64,000 nucleotides of DNA from Mesorhizobium ciceri biovar biserrulae WSM1271 (GCF_000185905.1 NC_014923.1:6161501-6225500), one strand, 5' to 3'. Counted from the stretch's first letter, positions 8,291-17,491 are shown. Notes: generated from the sequence alone by a model not told the origin. Numbers and translations: made by a program.

Positions 8291-8410
8291 CGACACCGAC
8301 GCGCCGCCCTGATAGCCGTCCTGCACAGCTCTGCAATGGACTCGGACGCCAAGCTGTGGTTGCGTCCGGGCAAGCCGGATAGAAAGACGGCAGAGGAGGA
8401 AAGTCCAAGC

Positions 8411-11400
8411 GTGCAGGGCTTGTTCATCGTCATCATCGCGGTCGCCTATGTGACGCTGCTGTTTGCCATCGCCAGCCTCGGCGACCGCCGCTCGGCCATC
8501 TCCGAGCCGAGCCGGGGGCGGCCTTTCATCTATGCGCTCAGCCTCGCGATCTACTGCACATCCTGGACTTTCTTCGGCTCGGTCGGCCTCTCTTCCGAAC
8601 GCGGCCTCGAATTCCTCGGCATCTATACGGGCCCGGTGCTCGTCTTCGTGTTCGGCTTCCCGCTGCTCAACCGCATCGTGCGGCTGGCCAAGACCGAGAA
8701 GATCACCTCGATCGCGGATTTCCTCGGCGCACGTTACGGCAAGAGTTTCACCGTCGCGGCGATCGCCACGCTGATCGCCACCATCGGCGCGGTGCCCTAT
8801 ATCGCGCTGCAGTTGAAGGCGATCTCCGGTTCGGTCAGCCTGATGGTCGAGCACTATACGGGATCGCCGCCTTCGTTCGATCCCTTCGTCAGCGACATCT
8901 CGCTGGTCGTCGCCATGCTGTTGGCGCTGTTCGCGGTGCTGTTTGGAACCCGTCACGCCGACGCCACCGAACACCAGGACGGGCTGGTGCTGGCGGTGGC
9001 GGTCGAAACCGTCGTCAAGCTCGCCGCCTTCCTGGCGATCGGCCTGATGGTCACCTTCCTGATCTTCGGCGGCCCGGGCGACATGTTCGACAAGCTCGCC
9101 GAGAACGCGCAGGTCCGGCAGGCGATGAGCTACAACACCTCGCTCGCCACCTGGCTGGTGCTGACGTGCCTCAGCGGCTTTGCCATCATCATGCTGCCGC
9201 GGCAGTTCTACGTCACCATCGTCGAAAACCGCGGCGAGGCCGAACTGCGCACCGCGACATGGGTGTTCCCGCTCTACCTCGTGGCGATCAACCTGTTCGT
9301 GCTGCCGATCGCCTTCACCGGCCTGTCGCTGGTCGGCGCCGGAACCAGCAGCGATCTCTATGTGCTGTCGCTGCCCCTGTTCAGCGGCCATGATGTGCTG
9401 GCGATGGCGGCTTTCATCGGCGGCCTGTCGGCGGCGACGGCGATGGTGATCGTCGAAAGCGTGGCGCTGTCGATCATGATCTCCAACGATCTCGTCATTC
9501 CGCTGTTCGTGCGCCGCCTGCTCAAGACCTCGACCTCCGAGACCGAGGATTGGTCGACGCTGATCCTCAATGTGCGGCGCGGGGCGATCTTCATCCTGTT
9601 GTTCATCGCCTTCCTCTACTACCGCGAGAGCACCAACAGCGCGCGCCTGTCGTCGATCGGCCTGATGTCGTTCGCGGCCATCGCCCAGTTCGCCCCCGCC
9701 CTGATCGGCGGGCTGATCTGGCGCGGCGCCAACGGCCGGGGTGCGGCACTCGGCATGGTCGCCGGCATCCTCGTCTGGGGCTACACACTGCTCCTGCCGT
9801 CGCTTGCCGCGGCCGATACCGGCATCATCGTGCACGGGCTGTTCGGCTTCGAGGCGCTGCGGCCGCAGGCCCTGTTCGGCACCGTCGCCGAACCGCTGAA
9901 CCACGGCGTGTTGTGGAGCCTGTCGATCAATGCGGTGTTTTTCGTGCTTGGCTCGCTGTCGCGCGCGTCGGTGCCGCTGGAACGCATCCAGGCGTCGATC
10001 TTCGTGCCGCGCGATGCCGGCCCGATGCCCAGCCTGCGCCGTTTCCGCACCGCCATCACCGTCAACGACCTGAAGGACACGATCGGGCGCTATCTCGGCG
10101 TCGAGCGCACCGAGCGCTCTTTCCAGTCGTTCGAAAAGACCAACGGAACCTCGCTGCACGGCAACGAACAGGCGAGCATGGACGTCATCCGCTTTTCCGA
10201 GCAGCTGCTGGCCAGCGCCGTCGGCTCCTCCTCGGCACGGCTGATCCTGTCGCTGCTGTTTCGGCGCCACGACCGCGAATCCCGAGATGCCTTCCGCTTG
10301 CTCGACGACGCCACCGAGGCGCTGCAGCACAACCGCGACCTCTTGCAGATCGCGCTCGACCAGATGGAACAGGGCATCACCGTCTTCGATCGCGATTTCC
10401 GCCTGATCTGCTGGAACCGCCAGTACCGGGCGCTGTTCGACCTGCCCGACGAGATGGGCCAGGTCGGCGTCTCGCTCGACCGCATCCTGCGCCATCTCGC
10501 CGAGCGCGGCGACATTCCCGCCGATCAGCGTGTGGCCATGCTCAACCGGCTGACCAGCTTCGTCAGCCCGTGGCAGATGGAGCTGAAAACCTCGGGCCGC
10601 ATCCTGGAACTGCGTTCCAACCCGATGCCGGACGGCGGCATCGTCGCCACCTATGCCGACATTTCCGGGCGCGTCGAGCAGGACCTGGCACTGAAGCGTG
10701 CCAATGAATCGCTGGAGCAGCGCGTCAAGACGCGCACCATCGAGCTGACCCGGGTCAATGAGGAACTGGCGCAGGCACAGATGCTGGCCGAGGAGGCCAA
10801 TCTCGGCAAGACGCGCTTCCTCGCCGCCGCCGGCCACGACATCCTGCAGCCGCTGAACGCCGCCCGGCTCTATTGCTCCTCGCTGATCGAGAAGGCCGGC
10901 AAGGGGCCTGCCGGCAAGGCGGCCGTGAACATCGAATCCTCGCTGGAATCCGTCGAGACCATTCTCGGCGCCGTGCTCGACATCTCCCGCCTCGATGCCG
11001 GCGCGATGAAGCCGGATGACACCGCCTTCAACCTCGACGGATTGCTGCGCCAGATCGGCAACGACTTCCGGCCGCTGGCCGCCGAAAAGAAGCTCGAGCT
11101 GACCATCATGCCGTCATCGTTGACGGTGACGACGGACCGCAATTTGCTGCGCCGCCTGATCCAGAATCTCGTCTCCAACGCCATCAAATACACGCGCCAC
11201 GGCCGCGTCCTGGTTGGCGTCAGGCGGCGCGGCGAATTGGCCGAGATCCAGGTGATCGACACCGGCATCGGCATCGCCGGCGACAAGCTGAACACCGTCT
11301 TTCGCGAATTCACCCGGCTCGACGAGGGCGCGCGCGAGGCCGAGGGCCTCGGTCTCGGCCTCTCCATCGTCGACCGCATCGCCCGGGTGTTGCGCCTGGA

Positions 11401-11896
11401 GATCCGCATCTTTTCCAGTCCGGGCAAGGGCACGCGATTCTCCGTTATCCTGCCCGTCGCGGCCGTGCAGGCACGACGCGAGATCGAAGCCAGGGCTCCC
11501 GCCCGCGCGACGGCCTCGCTGGCCGGTCTGCACGTGCTGTGCATCGACAACGACGCCCGCATCCTCGAAGGCATGCGGCTCCTGCTCGAAGGCTGGGGTT
11601 GCAACGTCGACACCGCGTCCGGTTCAAAGGATCTGGAGACCGCGAAGATACACCGCCCGGACATCGTCCTTGCCGACTACCATCTCGACGGCGAAACCGG
11701 TCTCGAACTCGTCGTCAGGCTGCGTGCGATCCATGGCGACACCCTGCCGGCCGTGCTGGTCACCGCCGACCGCTCCAACGAGGTGCGCACGGCCGCCGGC
11801 GGGCTCGAGATTGCGGTGATCAACAAACCGCTCAAACCAGCGGTACTGCGCTCGATGATGGCCAGGGTCAGGCCGCTGGCGCCGGCGGCGGAATAG
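8411..11896 (+). CDS. hybrid sensor histidine kinase with sodium/solute-symporter-like N-terminus
   Basis: About 1161 aa from a GTG at 8411 preceded by AGGAGG at 8394; an in-frame ATG at 8336 would add 25 non-conserved residues. Residues ~1-500 form a polytopic membrane region of the sodium:solute symporter (SSS/PutP) fold. Then come a linker, a PAS domain (~650-740, 'ALDQMEQGITVFDRDFRLIC'), a coiled coil, HisKA with phospho-acceptor H809 ('AAAGHDILQPLN'), HATPase ('NLVSNAIKYT', 'DTGIGI', 'GLGLGLSIV'), and a C-terminal receiver domain with D1089 ('VLADYHLDGETG') and the 'NKPLKP' lysine. Such kinases are thought to couple solute binding or transport to phosphorelay. The NarL-type regulator 3 nt downstream, convergent, is the likely partner. 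Ligand unknown. Confidence 0.9.
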   Translation: MQGLFIVIIAVAYVTLLFAIASLGDRRSAISEPSRGRPFIYALSLAIYCTSWTFFGSVGLSSERGLEFLGIYTGPVLVFVFGFPLLNRIVRLAKTEKITSIADFLGARYGKSFTVAAIATLIATIGAVPYIALQLKAISGSVSLMVEHYTGSPPSFDPFVSDISLVVAMLLALFAVLFGTRHADATEHQDGLVLAVAVETVVKLAAFLAIGLMVTFLIFGGPGDMFDKLAENAQVRQAMSYNTSLATWLVLTCLSGFAIIMLPRQFYVTIVENRGEAELRTATWVFPLYLVAINLFVLPIAFTGLSLVGAGTSSDLYVLSLPLFSGHDVLAMAAFIGGLSAATAMVIVESVALSIMISNDLVIPLFVRRLLKTSTSETEDWSTLILNVRRGAIFILLFIAFLYYRESTNSARLSSIGLMSFAAIAQFAPALIGGLIWRGANGRGAALGMVAGILVWGYTLLLPSLAAADTGIIVHGLFGFEALRPQALFGTVAEPLNHGVLWSLSINAVFFVLGSLSRASVPLERIQASIFVPRDAGPMPSLRRFRTAITVNDLKDTIGRYLGVERTERSFQSFEKTNGTSLHGNEQASMDVIRFSEQLLASAVGSSSARLILSLLFRRHDRESRDAFRLLDDATEALQHNRDLLQIALDQMEQGITVFDRDFRLICWNRQYRALFDLPDEMGQVGVSLDRILRHLAERGDIPADQRVAMLNRLTSFVSPWQMELKTSGRILELRSNPMPDGGIVATYADISGRVEQDLALKRANESLEQRVKTRTIELTRVNEELAQAQMLAEEANLGKTRFLAAAGHDILQPLNAARLYCSSLIEKAGKGPAGKAAVNIESSLESVETILGAVLDISRLDAGAMKPDDTAFNLDGLLRQIGNDFRPLAAEKKLELTIMPSSLTVTTDRNLLRRLIQNLVSNAIKYTRHGRVLVGVRRRGELAEIQVIDTGIGIAGDKLNTVFREFTRLDEGAREAEGLGLGLSIVDRIARVLRLEIRIFSSPGKGTRFSVILPVAAVQARREIEARAPARATASLAGLHVLCIDNDARILEGMRLLLEGWGCNVDTASGSKDLETAKIHRPDIVLADYHLDGETGLELVVRLRAIHGDTLPAVLVTADRSNEVRTAAGGLEIAVINKPLKPAVLRSMMARVRPLAPAAE

Positions 11897-11899
11897 GGT

Positions 11900-12559
11900 C
11901 TAACCCGCCGGCTGCAGCGGGTCGCTGCCGATCTTGGACAGCAGGATCACCGCCTGGGTGCGGCTGTCGACGCCGAGCTTCTGCAGGATGGCGGAGACAT
12001 GCGCCTTGATGGTGGCCTCGGAGACGCCGAGTTCATAGGCGATCTGCTTGTTGAGCAGGCCCTCGGCCAGCATGCCGAGCACCCGGGTCTGCTGCGGCGT
12101 CAACGCCTGCAGCCGCTTGATCAGGTCGGATATTTCAGGGTCGCGCTCGGTGCCGAGATCGACGCCGACGGGTGCTGCAATATCGCCGGCAAGCACCGAT
12201 TGCACGGCGCTGCGGATTTCTTCCATGCTGGCCGATTTGGAGATGAAGCCGGAAGCGCCGAGGTCGAGCGCCCGCCTGATGGTCGCCGGATCGTCATGCG
12301 CCGACACCACGACCAGCGGCACCGCCGGATGAATGCCACGCAGCGAGATCAGGCCGGAGAGGCCGCTGGCGCCCGGCATCGACAGGTCGAGCAGCACCAG
12401 ATCGACGTCCTCGTTGGCCACGACCAGCGCCTTGGCGCTCTCGAAATCGCCGGCTTCATGGATGGCGGCGACATTGCCGATGCCGGCGAGCGCTTCGCGC
12501 AGCGCACCGCGAAACAGCGGGTGATCGTCGGCGATGACGAAAGAATGGCCTGCCGGCAA
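11900..12559 (-). CDS. NarL/FixJ-family response regulator
   Basis: 219 aa. Receiver domain ~1-125 with acidic pair D11/D12 and phospho-acceptor D58 ('LVLLDLSMPGASG'), and C-terminal LuxR-type helix-turn-helix ~150-210 ('LTPQQTRVLGMLAEGLLNKQ', 'SEATIKAHVSAILQKLG'). It is a cytoplasmic transcription factor activated by phosphorylation. It faces the hybrid kinase tail to tail with only three bases between the stop codons, so the two are probably a cognate pair even though transcribed separately. Similar SSS-type kinase/NarL pairs control alcohol or acetate metabolism in other proteobacteria; targets here are unknown. Confidence 0.9.
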   Translation of the reverse strand: MPAGHSFVIADDHPLFRGALREALAGIGNVAAIHEAGDFESAKALVVANEDVDLVLLDLSMPGASGLSGLISLRGIHPAVPLVVVSAHDDPATIRRALDLGASGFISKSASMEEIRSAVQSVLAGDIAAPVGVDLGTERDPEISDLIKRLQALTPQQTRVLGMLAEGLLNKQIAYELGVSEATIKAHVSAILQKLGVDSRTQAVILLSKIGSDPLQPAG

Positions 12560-12679
12560 ATGTCCCTCCCCGAATCCCCGATGATTTTTGGCTTTTCGGG
12601 TTCAACTGGACGATTATGAGCGGCTGCGCGCTGTTTTCAAGCGGCAAAGCCAGTGCGCCGCCTCCCGTGGTTGAAACGC

Positions 12680-13108
12680 TCAGGTCTTCTGCGAATTGGG
12701 CTGGGCGCCGTTGTCCTTGTCCATATCCCTGACGATGCCCATGAAGCCGCGCAGGAAGCGCTCCATGTAGCCCATCGTCTTGTTGAAATCCTCTTCGCTC
12801 GGCAGTTTCGATTCGAGGCGGGCGGAGAGCGAATTCTCGAGCTTGGTGACGCGCTCGTCCATCGCCTTCATCGAGGTCTGCAAGCGGTCGACCTCGTCCT
12901 GGAAAGCGGCGCGTTCGTCGGCCGCCATCTTGCAGACGAGCTGGCCGGAGCGTTCGTCGCAGATCGACATGGCGCCGGTCTGGGTGTCCATGCGGATATA
13001 GCCGGTGGCCGACTTTTCCAGCCGGTAGCGGTCGGTTTCTTCCGAATAAGCTGAAGCCGCGACCAGCGAAACGAGCGCGGCGGGGATCAAGATGTGCTGC
13101 AGACGCAT
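12680..13108 (-). CDS. exported coiled-coil protein of unknown function
   Basis: 142 aa from the ATG at 13108, which has GGAGGA five bases upstream; an in-frame ATG at 13120 and a longer open frame are less likely. A cleavable signal peptide ('MRLQHILIPAALVSLVAASA') is followed by a segment with two cysteines ('MSICDERSGQLVCKM') and then a coiled coil of about 60 residues (~60-120, heptads 'DEVDRLQTSMKAMDERVTKL'), ending in a polar tail. I recognise no named family. It is probably periplasmic. It lies alone between the response regulator (120 nt away) and the divergent DUF952 gene. Confidence 0.75.
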   Translation of the reverse strand: MRLQHILIPAALVSLVAASAYSEETDRYRLEKSATGYIRMDTQTGAMSICDERSGQLVCKMAADERAAFQDEVDRLQTSMKAMDERVTKLENSLSARLESKLPSEEDFNKTMGYMERFLRGFMGIVRDMDKDNGAQPNSQKT

Positions 13109-13246
13109 GTTGTCCTCCATGGCAAAGGCCTCAGATATCGCATGTTTGCGCCGGAAATGGGGAAGACCCTTGGCGTGGCCTTTCCCGAATGGCTGGTTCG
13201 GAACCTTTTGAAGCAATTCCCAAGGGAGCGCTATGCGCTTTTCCCA

Positions 13247-13280
13247 GGAAAACCGTTTCACACTTTTCCTGGAACTGCTC
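13247..13280 (+). repeat. Rhizobiales intergenic repeat, copy A
   Basis: A 34-bp segment (GGAAAACCGTTTCACACTTT...) that reappears in reverse orientation at 33436-33469 with one mismatch. It is part of a larger hairpin-prone element (about 13208-13290) in the gap upstream of the DUF952 gene. Elements of this look are dispersed through Mesorhizobium genomes. Confidence 0.75.
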
Positions 13281-13292
13281 TATAGCGCAACC

Positions 13293-13643
13293 ATGTCTCA
13301 GATTATCTACAAGATAACCCCGCAGGCGCTTTGGCGCGAGGCCGAAAAGCATGGCCGCTTCACCGGCGCGCCGATTGATGTCGCAGACGGCTTCATCCAC
13401 TTCTCCACGGCGGCGCAGGTCAAGGAAACGGCGGCAAAGCACTTTGCCGGCCAGACCGACCTTCTGCTGGTCGCCATCGACGGCGCCAGCCTGGGTGCTG
13501 CGCTGAGATACGAGGTCTCGCGCGGCGGTGCGCTGTTTCCGCATCTTTATGGTCCGCTCGGCCTCAAGGCTGTGCTGTGGGTCCGGCCACTGCCGCTTGG
13601 CTCCGATGGTGTGCACCAGTTCCCGGCACTGGAGGGGCAATGA
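13293..13643 (+). CDS. DUF952 domain protein
   Basis: 116 aa from the ATG at 13293 ('MSQIIYKITPQALWREAEKHG'); the open frame upstream runs through the repeat element and is not coding. DUF952 proteins are small cytoplasmic proteins with the conserved 'DGFIHFSTAAQVKETAAKHFAG' and 'FPHLYGPLGLKAVLWV' segments seen here; their fold resembles ADP-ribosyl-binding/transferase-like proteins but the activity is unproven. The stop codon overlaps the pyrD start (ATGA at 13640), so the two genes are translationally coupled, an arrangement common in Rhizobiales. Confidence 0.85.
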   Translation: MSQIIYKITPQALWREAEKHGRFTGAPIDVADGFIHFSTAAQVKETAAKHFAGQTDLLLVAIDGASLGAALRYEVSRGGALFPHLYGPLGLKAVLWVRPLPLGSDGVHQFPALEGQ

Positions 13644-14716
13644 GCGTGCTCGACCGGCTCGGCCAGAAGCTGCTGTTCGCCTTCGATCCGGAAACCGCGC
13701 ATGGCCTGTCGATCGCGGCCTTGCGATGCGGCGTTCCGGTTGGTGCACCAGCGATCCGCGACCACAGGCTGACGGTCAGCATCTGCGGCCTCGATTTCCC
13801 CAATCCGCTCGGCATGGCGGCCGGCTATGACAAGAACGCCGAAGTGCCCGACGCGCTGCTTGGCCTGGGCTTCGGCTTTGCCGAGGTCGGCACGATCACG
13901 CCGCTGGCGCAGGCCGGCAATCCGAAGCCGCGCATTTTCCGGCTGACGGCCGACGATGCGGTGATCAACCGATTGGGCTTCAACAATGAAGGCCATGCGG
14001 CGGCCGAAAAGCGCCTTGCCACGCGCAAGGGGCGTGGCGGCATCGTCGGCGTCAACATCGGCGCCAACAAGGACAGCAGCGACCGCATCGGCGACTATGA
14101 GCGCGGCGTCGCCCGGTTTGCGCAATACGCCAGCTATCTGACCGTCAACATCTCCTCGCCCAACACGCCGGGCCTGCGCAACATGCAGGCGCGTGAGCAG
14201 CTTGGCGAGCTCTTGTCGCGGGTCATGGCCGCGCGCGCCGCGGCAAGCGCCCAGCCGCCGGTGTTCCTGAAGATCGCGCCGGATCTGGTCGAGGCAGAGC
14301 TGGAGGACATCGCCGCCGAAGTCACGGAAAAGCGGGTGGACGGCGTCATCGTCTCCAACACCACCATCTCCCGACCGCCACTGCGCAGCGGCGACACCGC
14401 ACGCGAGAGCGGGGGGCTCTCCGGCAAGCCGCTGTTCGAGCGTTCGACCATCGTGCTGGCGAAGATGCGCAACCTGCTCGGGCCGGAGCTTGCCATCGTC
14501 GGCGTCGGCGGCGTCGATTCCGCCGATACGGCGCTGGACAAGATCCGTGCGGGTGCCGATCTGGTGCAGCTCTACACCGGCATGATCTATGCCGGGCCTT
14601 CGCTGCCAGGCCGTATTCTTTCCGGAATGGCCCGTTTCGTCGAAAAAGAACGGCTGAAGTCGATTTGCGAGTTGCGCGACAGCCGCCTCGACTTCTGGGC
14701 GTCCAGGCAACTCTGA
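13640..14716 (+). CDS. pyrD: dihydroorotate dehydrogenase (quinone), class 2
   Basis: 358 aa, start overlapping the DUF952 stop by 4 nt. Class 2 enzyme: an N-terminal membrane-associating helix ('DRLGQKLLFAFDPETAHGLS'), then an FMN-binding barrel with 'NPLGMAAGYDKNAEVPDAL', 'NRLGFNNEG', 'YLTVNISSPNTPGLRN' (catalytic serine in the SSPNTPG loop) and 'VGVGGVDSADTALDKIRAGA'. It oxidises dihydroorotate to orotate in pyrimidine synthesis, giving electrons to ubiquinone at the inner membrane. Length and motifs are complete. Confidence 0.96.
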   Translation: MSVLDRLGQKLLFAFDPETAHGLSIAALRCGVPVGAPAIRDHRLTVSICGLDFPNPLGMAAGYDKNAEVPDALLGLGFGFAEVGTITPLAQAGNPKPRIFRLTADDAVINRLGFNNEGHAAAEKRLATRKGRGGIVGVNIGANKDSSDRIGDYERGVARFAQYASYLTVNISSPNTPGLRNMQAREQLGELLSRVMAARAAASAQPPVFLKIAPDLVEAELEDIAAEVTEKRVDGVIVSNTTISRPPLRSGDTARESGGLSGKPLFERSTIVLAKMRNLLGPELAIVGVGGVDSADTALDKIRAGADLVQLYTGMIYAGPSLPGRILSGMARFVEKERLKSICELRDSRLDFWASRQL

Positions 14717-14832
14717 ACTGCTCTCAGGAGCGCAGGTCGCGGCTGACGGCCCGCTCGCTGATGGTGCAACGAACTCGGGTCGACGGGTTCCTTCGGAGCT
14801 TTCGCCGGGCGTTGGCTGACGGCGCATCAAAC

Positions 14833-14855
14833 AAAAAACCCGCCAGTGCGGCGGG
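14833..14855 (-). terminator. intrinsic terminator downstream of the MATE gene
   Basis: On the minus strand: CCCGCC/GGCGGG stem (14850-14855 with 14839-14844), 5-nt loop, then six T (14838-14833). It lies about 130 nt after the MATE stop codon. Between it and the pyrD stop at 14716 I see no gene. Confidence 0.7.
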
Positions 14856-14982
14856 TCATTGGCGCAAATCAGCACCATGGGCAAAAATCTACCATAGCTG
14901 AGATCACCGAGTCAAGAAAAAATTCCTATCGCGAAGCAGCCGCTCGGTGTCCTGGAGGGCGCAGGGCCTTCCGGGGCACCGT

Positions 14983-16407
14983 CTAAAACGCCGTCCGCAC
15001 CCTGAGCTTCAGGATCGTCAGCAGGCTGAAGCCTCGCACCAGCAGGAAGACGTGCAGCGCCGCCCACAGTCCAGTGTTGCCGAAGGCGGGCGCAAGGGTC
15101 AGCAGCGCGGCCGCGAAAACCAGGAACGACAGCAGCATCATGTTGCGCATGTCGCGAGACCAGGTCGCGCCGATGAAGACGCCATCCATCTGGAACGCCA
15201 GCACACCGCTCAGCGCCGTGAATGCCGCCCATGGCAGGTAGATGTCGGCCACCGAACGGACGTCCTCCGATGTCGTCACGAGAGCGACCAGATTGGCGCC
15301 ACCAGACAGCATTACCAGCGTCGCGGCTCCCGCCAGCCCGAAACCCCAGAACAGCGTCAGCCGCACGGCCTGGCGGAACGGTGCGGCGGCACGTGCGCCG
15401 ACGGCACGGCCCGCCAGCTGTTCGGCGGCGGTGGCAAAGCCATCGAGGAAATAGCCGGCGACGAGGAAGAAATTCATCAGCACGGCGTTGGCGGCCAGCG
15501 TCACCGTGCCGAACTGCCCGCCCTGGCGGGTGAACAATGCAAAGGCGGCGAGCAGCGAGAACGAACGGATCATGATGTCGCGGTTGAGCGACAGCATGCG
15601 CAGGAAGGCGGTCATGTCGAGCAGGCGATGGCGCGGCAAGGGCGGGGCCGCGCGAAACCGGCGGATCACGATGGCCAGGCCGAGCAGCATGGCCAGGAAC
15701 TCGCCGGTGACGGTCGCCCAGGCAACGCCGGCGACGCCCCAGCCAAGTTCCAGCCCAAGCAGGAAGCACAGCGCGATGTTGATGCCGTTCAGCACCAATT
15801 GCAGCACCAGTCCAAGCCCGCCCTCGCCGCGCCCCAGCACGTAGCCGAGGATGGCGTAGTTGATCAGCGAAAAGGGGGCTGCAAGCAGCCTGATCCTGAT
15901 GTAGACGCCCATCGCCTCGCTGACGCGCGGTTCGGCGCCCATGAATTTTTGCCCGGCGATGGCGACCAGCGGCGCAAGGGCAGCGAGCACGATGCCGGCG
16001 ATAACCGCGATCAGCACGGCTCGCCAGAACACTGCCTGTTCCTCCAGGGCATCGCCACGCCCAAATGCCTGTGCGACAAGGCCGGTGGTGCCCGAGCGCA
16101 GGAAATTGAAAGAGGTGAAGACGACGTCGAAGATCAGTGCGCCGGCAGCCAGGCCGCCGAGCAAGGCGGCATCGCCGAACTGGCCGACGACAGCCGTGTC
16201 GACCAGGCCGAGCATCGGCGTCGTCAGATAGGCTAGCGTCATCGGCACCGCGATGGCGAGCACGGAGCGGTTGGTGACGACAAATGATCCGGAGTGAAGC
16301 GGCGATCCCGAGAGGATCGGGGATCCGGCGTCGGCTGGGGTTGCACCTTTGTCCAAGGATTGCTGCCTTGCTGATTGCGGCTTGATGGAACCGTCGATGT
16401 GCCCCAT
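14983..16407 (-). CDS. MATE-family (DinF-like) efflux transporter
   Basis: 474 aa from the ATG at 16407; a TTG six codons upstream is a less likely start. About twelve transmembrane helices in two MatE repeats follow a ~45-residue polar N-terminus. 'PMTLAYLTTPMLGLVDTAVVGQFGD' is the conserved first helix of the DinF branch, and 'TSFNFLRSGTTGLVAQAFGRGD' follows. These proteins export drugs or metabolites in exchange for H+ or Na+ at the inner membrane. It is single, divergent from the deacetylase gene, with its own terminator. Confidence 0.9.
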   Translation of the reverse strand: MGHIDGSIKPQSARQQSLDKGATPADAGSPILSGSPLHSGSFVVTNRSVLAIAVPMTLAYLTTPMLGLVDTAVVGQFGDAALLGGLAAGALIFDVVFTSFNFLRSGTTGLVAQAFGRGDALEEQAVFWRAVLIAVIAGIVLAALAPLVAIAGQKFMGAEPRVSEAMGVYIRIRLLAAPFSLINYAILGYVLGRGEGGLGLVLQLVLNGINIALCFLLGLELGWGVAGVAWATVTGEFLAMLLGLAIVIRRFRAAPPLPRHRLLDMTAFLRMLSLNRDIMIRSFSLLAAFALFTRQGGQFGTVTLAANAVLMNFFLVAGYFLDGFATAAEQLAGRAVGARAAAPFRQAVRLTLFWGFGLAGAATLVMLSGGANLVALVTTSEDVRSVADIYLPWAAFTALSGVLAFQMDGVFIGATWSRDMRNMMLLSFLVFAAALLTLAPAFGNTGLWAALHVFLLVRGFSLLTILKLRVRTAF

Positions 16408-16488
16408 TTTCCGGCCACCGCGCAATCACCTATCCCTTGACGGCCAACCGAAATCCCGGTCTGGCGTGAGCCAGCCGGATACGAGTTC

Positions 16489-17394
16489 ATGCCTCTGCAG
16501 ATCGTCCATCATCCCGACTACGACGCCGGCTTCGCCGTCAACCATCGCTTTCCGATGAGCAAATATCCCTTGCTGATGGAGGCGCTGCGGACACGCGGCC
16601 TCGCCGGCCCCGAGGCGCTCAGCACCGCCGAACCGGCGCCGGCTTCATGGCTGGAGCTTGCCCATGCGGCGGACTATGTCGACCAGGTCATCAACTGCCG
16701 CGTGCCCGAAAAGATCGAACGCGAGATCGGTTTTCCGATCGGACCCCGCGTCTCGCTGCGCGCGCAGCTTGCCACCGGCGGCACGGTGCTGGCGGCGCGG
16801 CTGGCCTTGCGCCACGGTATCGCCTGCAACACCGCCGGCGGCAGCCACCATGCGCGGCGCGCGCAAGGCGCGGGCTTCTGCACCTTCAACGATGTCGCCG
16901 TCGCCGCATTGGTGCTGCTGGCCGAAGGCGCGGCACGAAACATCCTGATCGTCGATCTCGACGTGCACCAGGGCGACGGCACGGCGGATATTCTCGCCGA
17001 TGACCCGCGCGTGTTCACCTTTTCCATGCATGGCGACCGCAACTACCCAGTGCGCAAGATCGCCTCCGACCTCGATGTCGCGCTGCCCGACGGCACGGGT
17101 GACGCTGCCTATCTCGAGAGGCTCGCCGCCATCCTGCCGGAGCTGTCCGCCCAGGCGCATTGGGACATCGTGTTCTACAATGCCGGCGTCGACGTCCATG
17201 CAGATGACCGGCTTGGCAGGCTGTCGCTGTCGGATGACGGCCTGCGCGCCCGTGACGACATGGTCATCAGCCATTTTCGCGCGCAGGGCGTTCCGGTCTG
17301 CGGCGTCATCGGCGGTGGCTATTCCACCGATGTGCCCGCTCTTGCCGCGCGCCACGCCATCCTGTTCGAGGTCGCCGCAGGCCACGCCCGGTAG
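16489..17394 (+). CDS. histone-deacetylase-family amidohydrolase
   Basis: 301 aa. HDAC/AcuC/polyamine amidohydrolase superfamily: the active-site His pair in 'NTAGGSHHARRAQGAGFC', zinc ligands in 'IVDLDVHQGDG' (Asp and His), a further Asp in 'FYNAGVDVHADDRLGRLSLS', and the glycine-rich 'VIGGGYS' near the end. Bacterial members deacetylate small amides such as acetylpolyamines or protein lysines in the cytoplasm; the substrate here is unknown. It is divergent from the MATE gene and separated from the next gene by a palindromic repeat. Length is short for the superfamily but motifs are complete. Confidence 0.9.
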   Translation: MPLQIVHHPDYDAGFAVNHRFPMSKYPLLMEALRTRGLAGPEALSTAEPAPASWLELAHAADYVDQVINCRVPEKIEREIGFPIGPRVSLRAQLATGGTVLAARLALRHGIACNTAGGSHHARRAQGAGFCTFNDVAVAALVLLAEGAARNILIVDLDVHQGDGTADILADDPRVFTFSMHGDRNYPVRKIASDLDVALPDGTGDAAYLERLAAILPELSAQAHWDIVFYNAGVDVHADDRLGRLSLSDDGLRARDDMVISHFRAQGVPVCGVIGGGYSTDVPALAARHAILFEVAAGHAR

Positions 17395-17402
17395 TTCTTC
17401 AA

Positions 17403-17490
17403 GCATGATCTCGGGACAAACGGTTTCCGTTTGTCCGAGAAAACCGGTTCCCAAGTTTCGCTGACGCGGACCTGCGGTTCGGGATCATGC
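17403..17490. repeat. palindromic intergenic element with GCATGATC ends
   Basis: 88-bp element bounded by GCATGATC (17403) and GATCATGC (17490). It contains a strong internal hairpin, GGACAAACGG (17414-17423) with CCGTTTGTCC (17427-17436) around TTT. It fills the space between the convergent deacetylase and DUF6460-like genes, ending two bases before the latter's stop codon. It may serve as a two-way terminator. Confidence 0.7.
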
Positions 17491-17491
17491 T

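Noticed and set aside
8282..10837. 851-codon minus-strand open frame opposite the hybrid kinase
   Set aside because: Antisense shadow of a high-GC gene; the composition is His/Gln/Asp/Arg-rich with no domain, whereas the plus strand encodes complete kinase motifs.
14665..14901. 78-codon plus-strand frame after pyrD
   Set aside because: Starts inside pyrD, crosses the MATE terminator hairpin, and shows no family resemblance.
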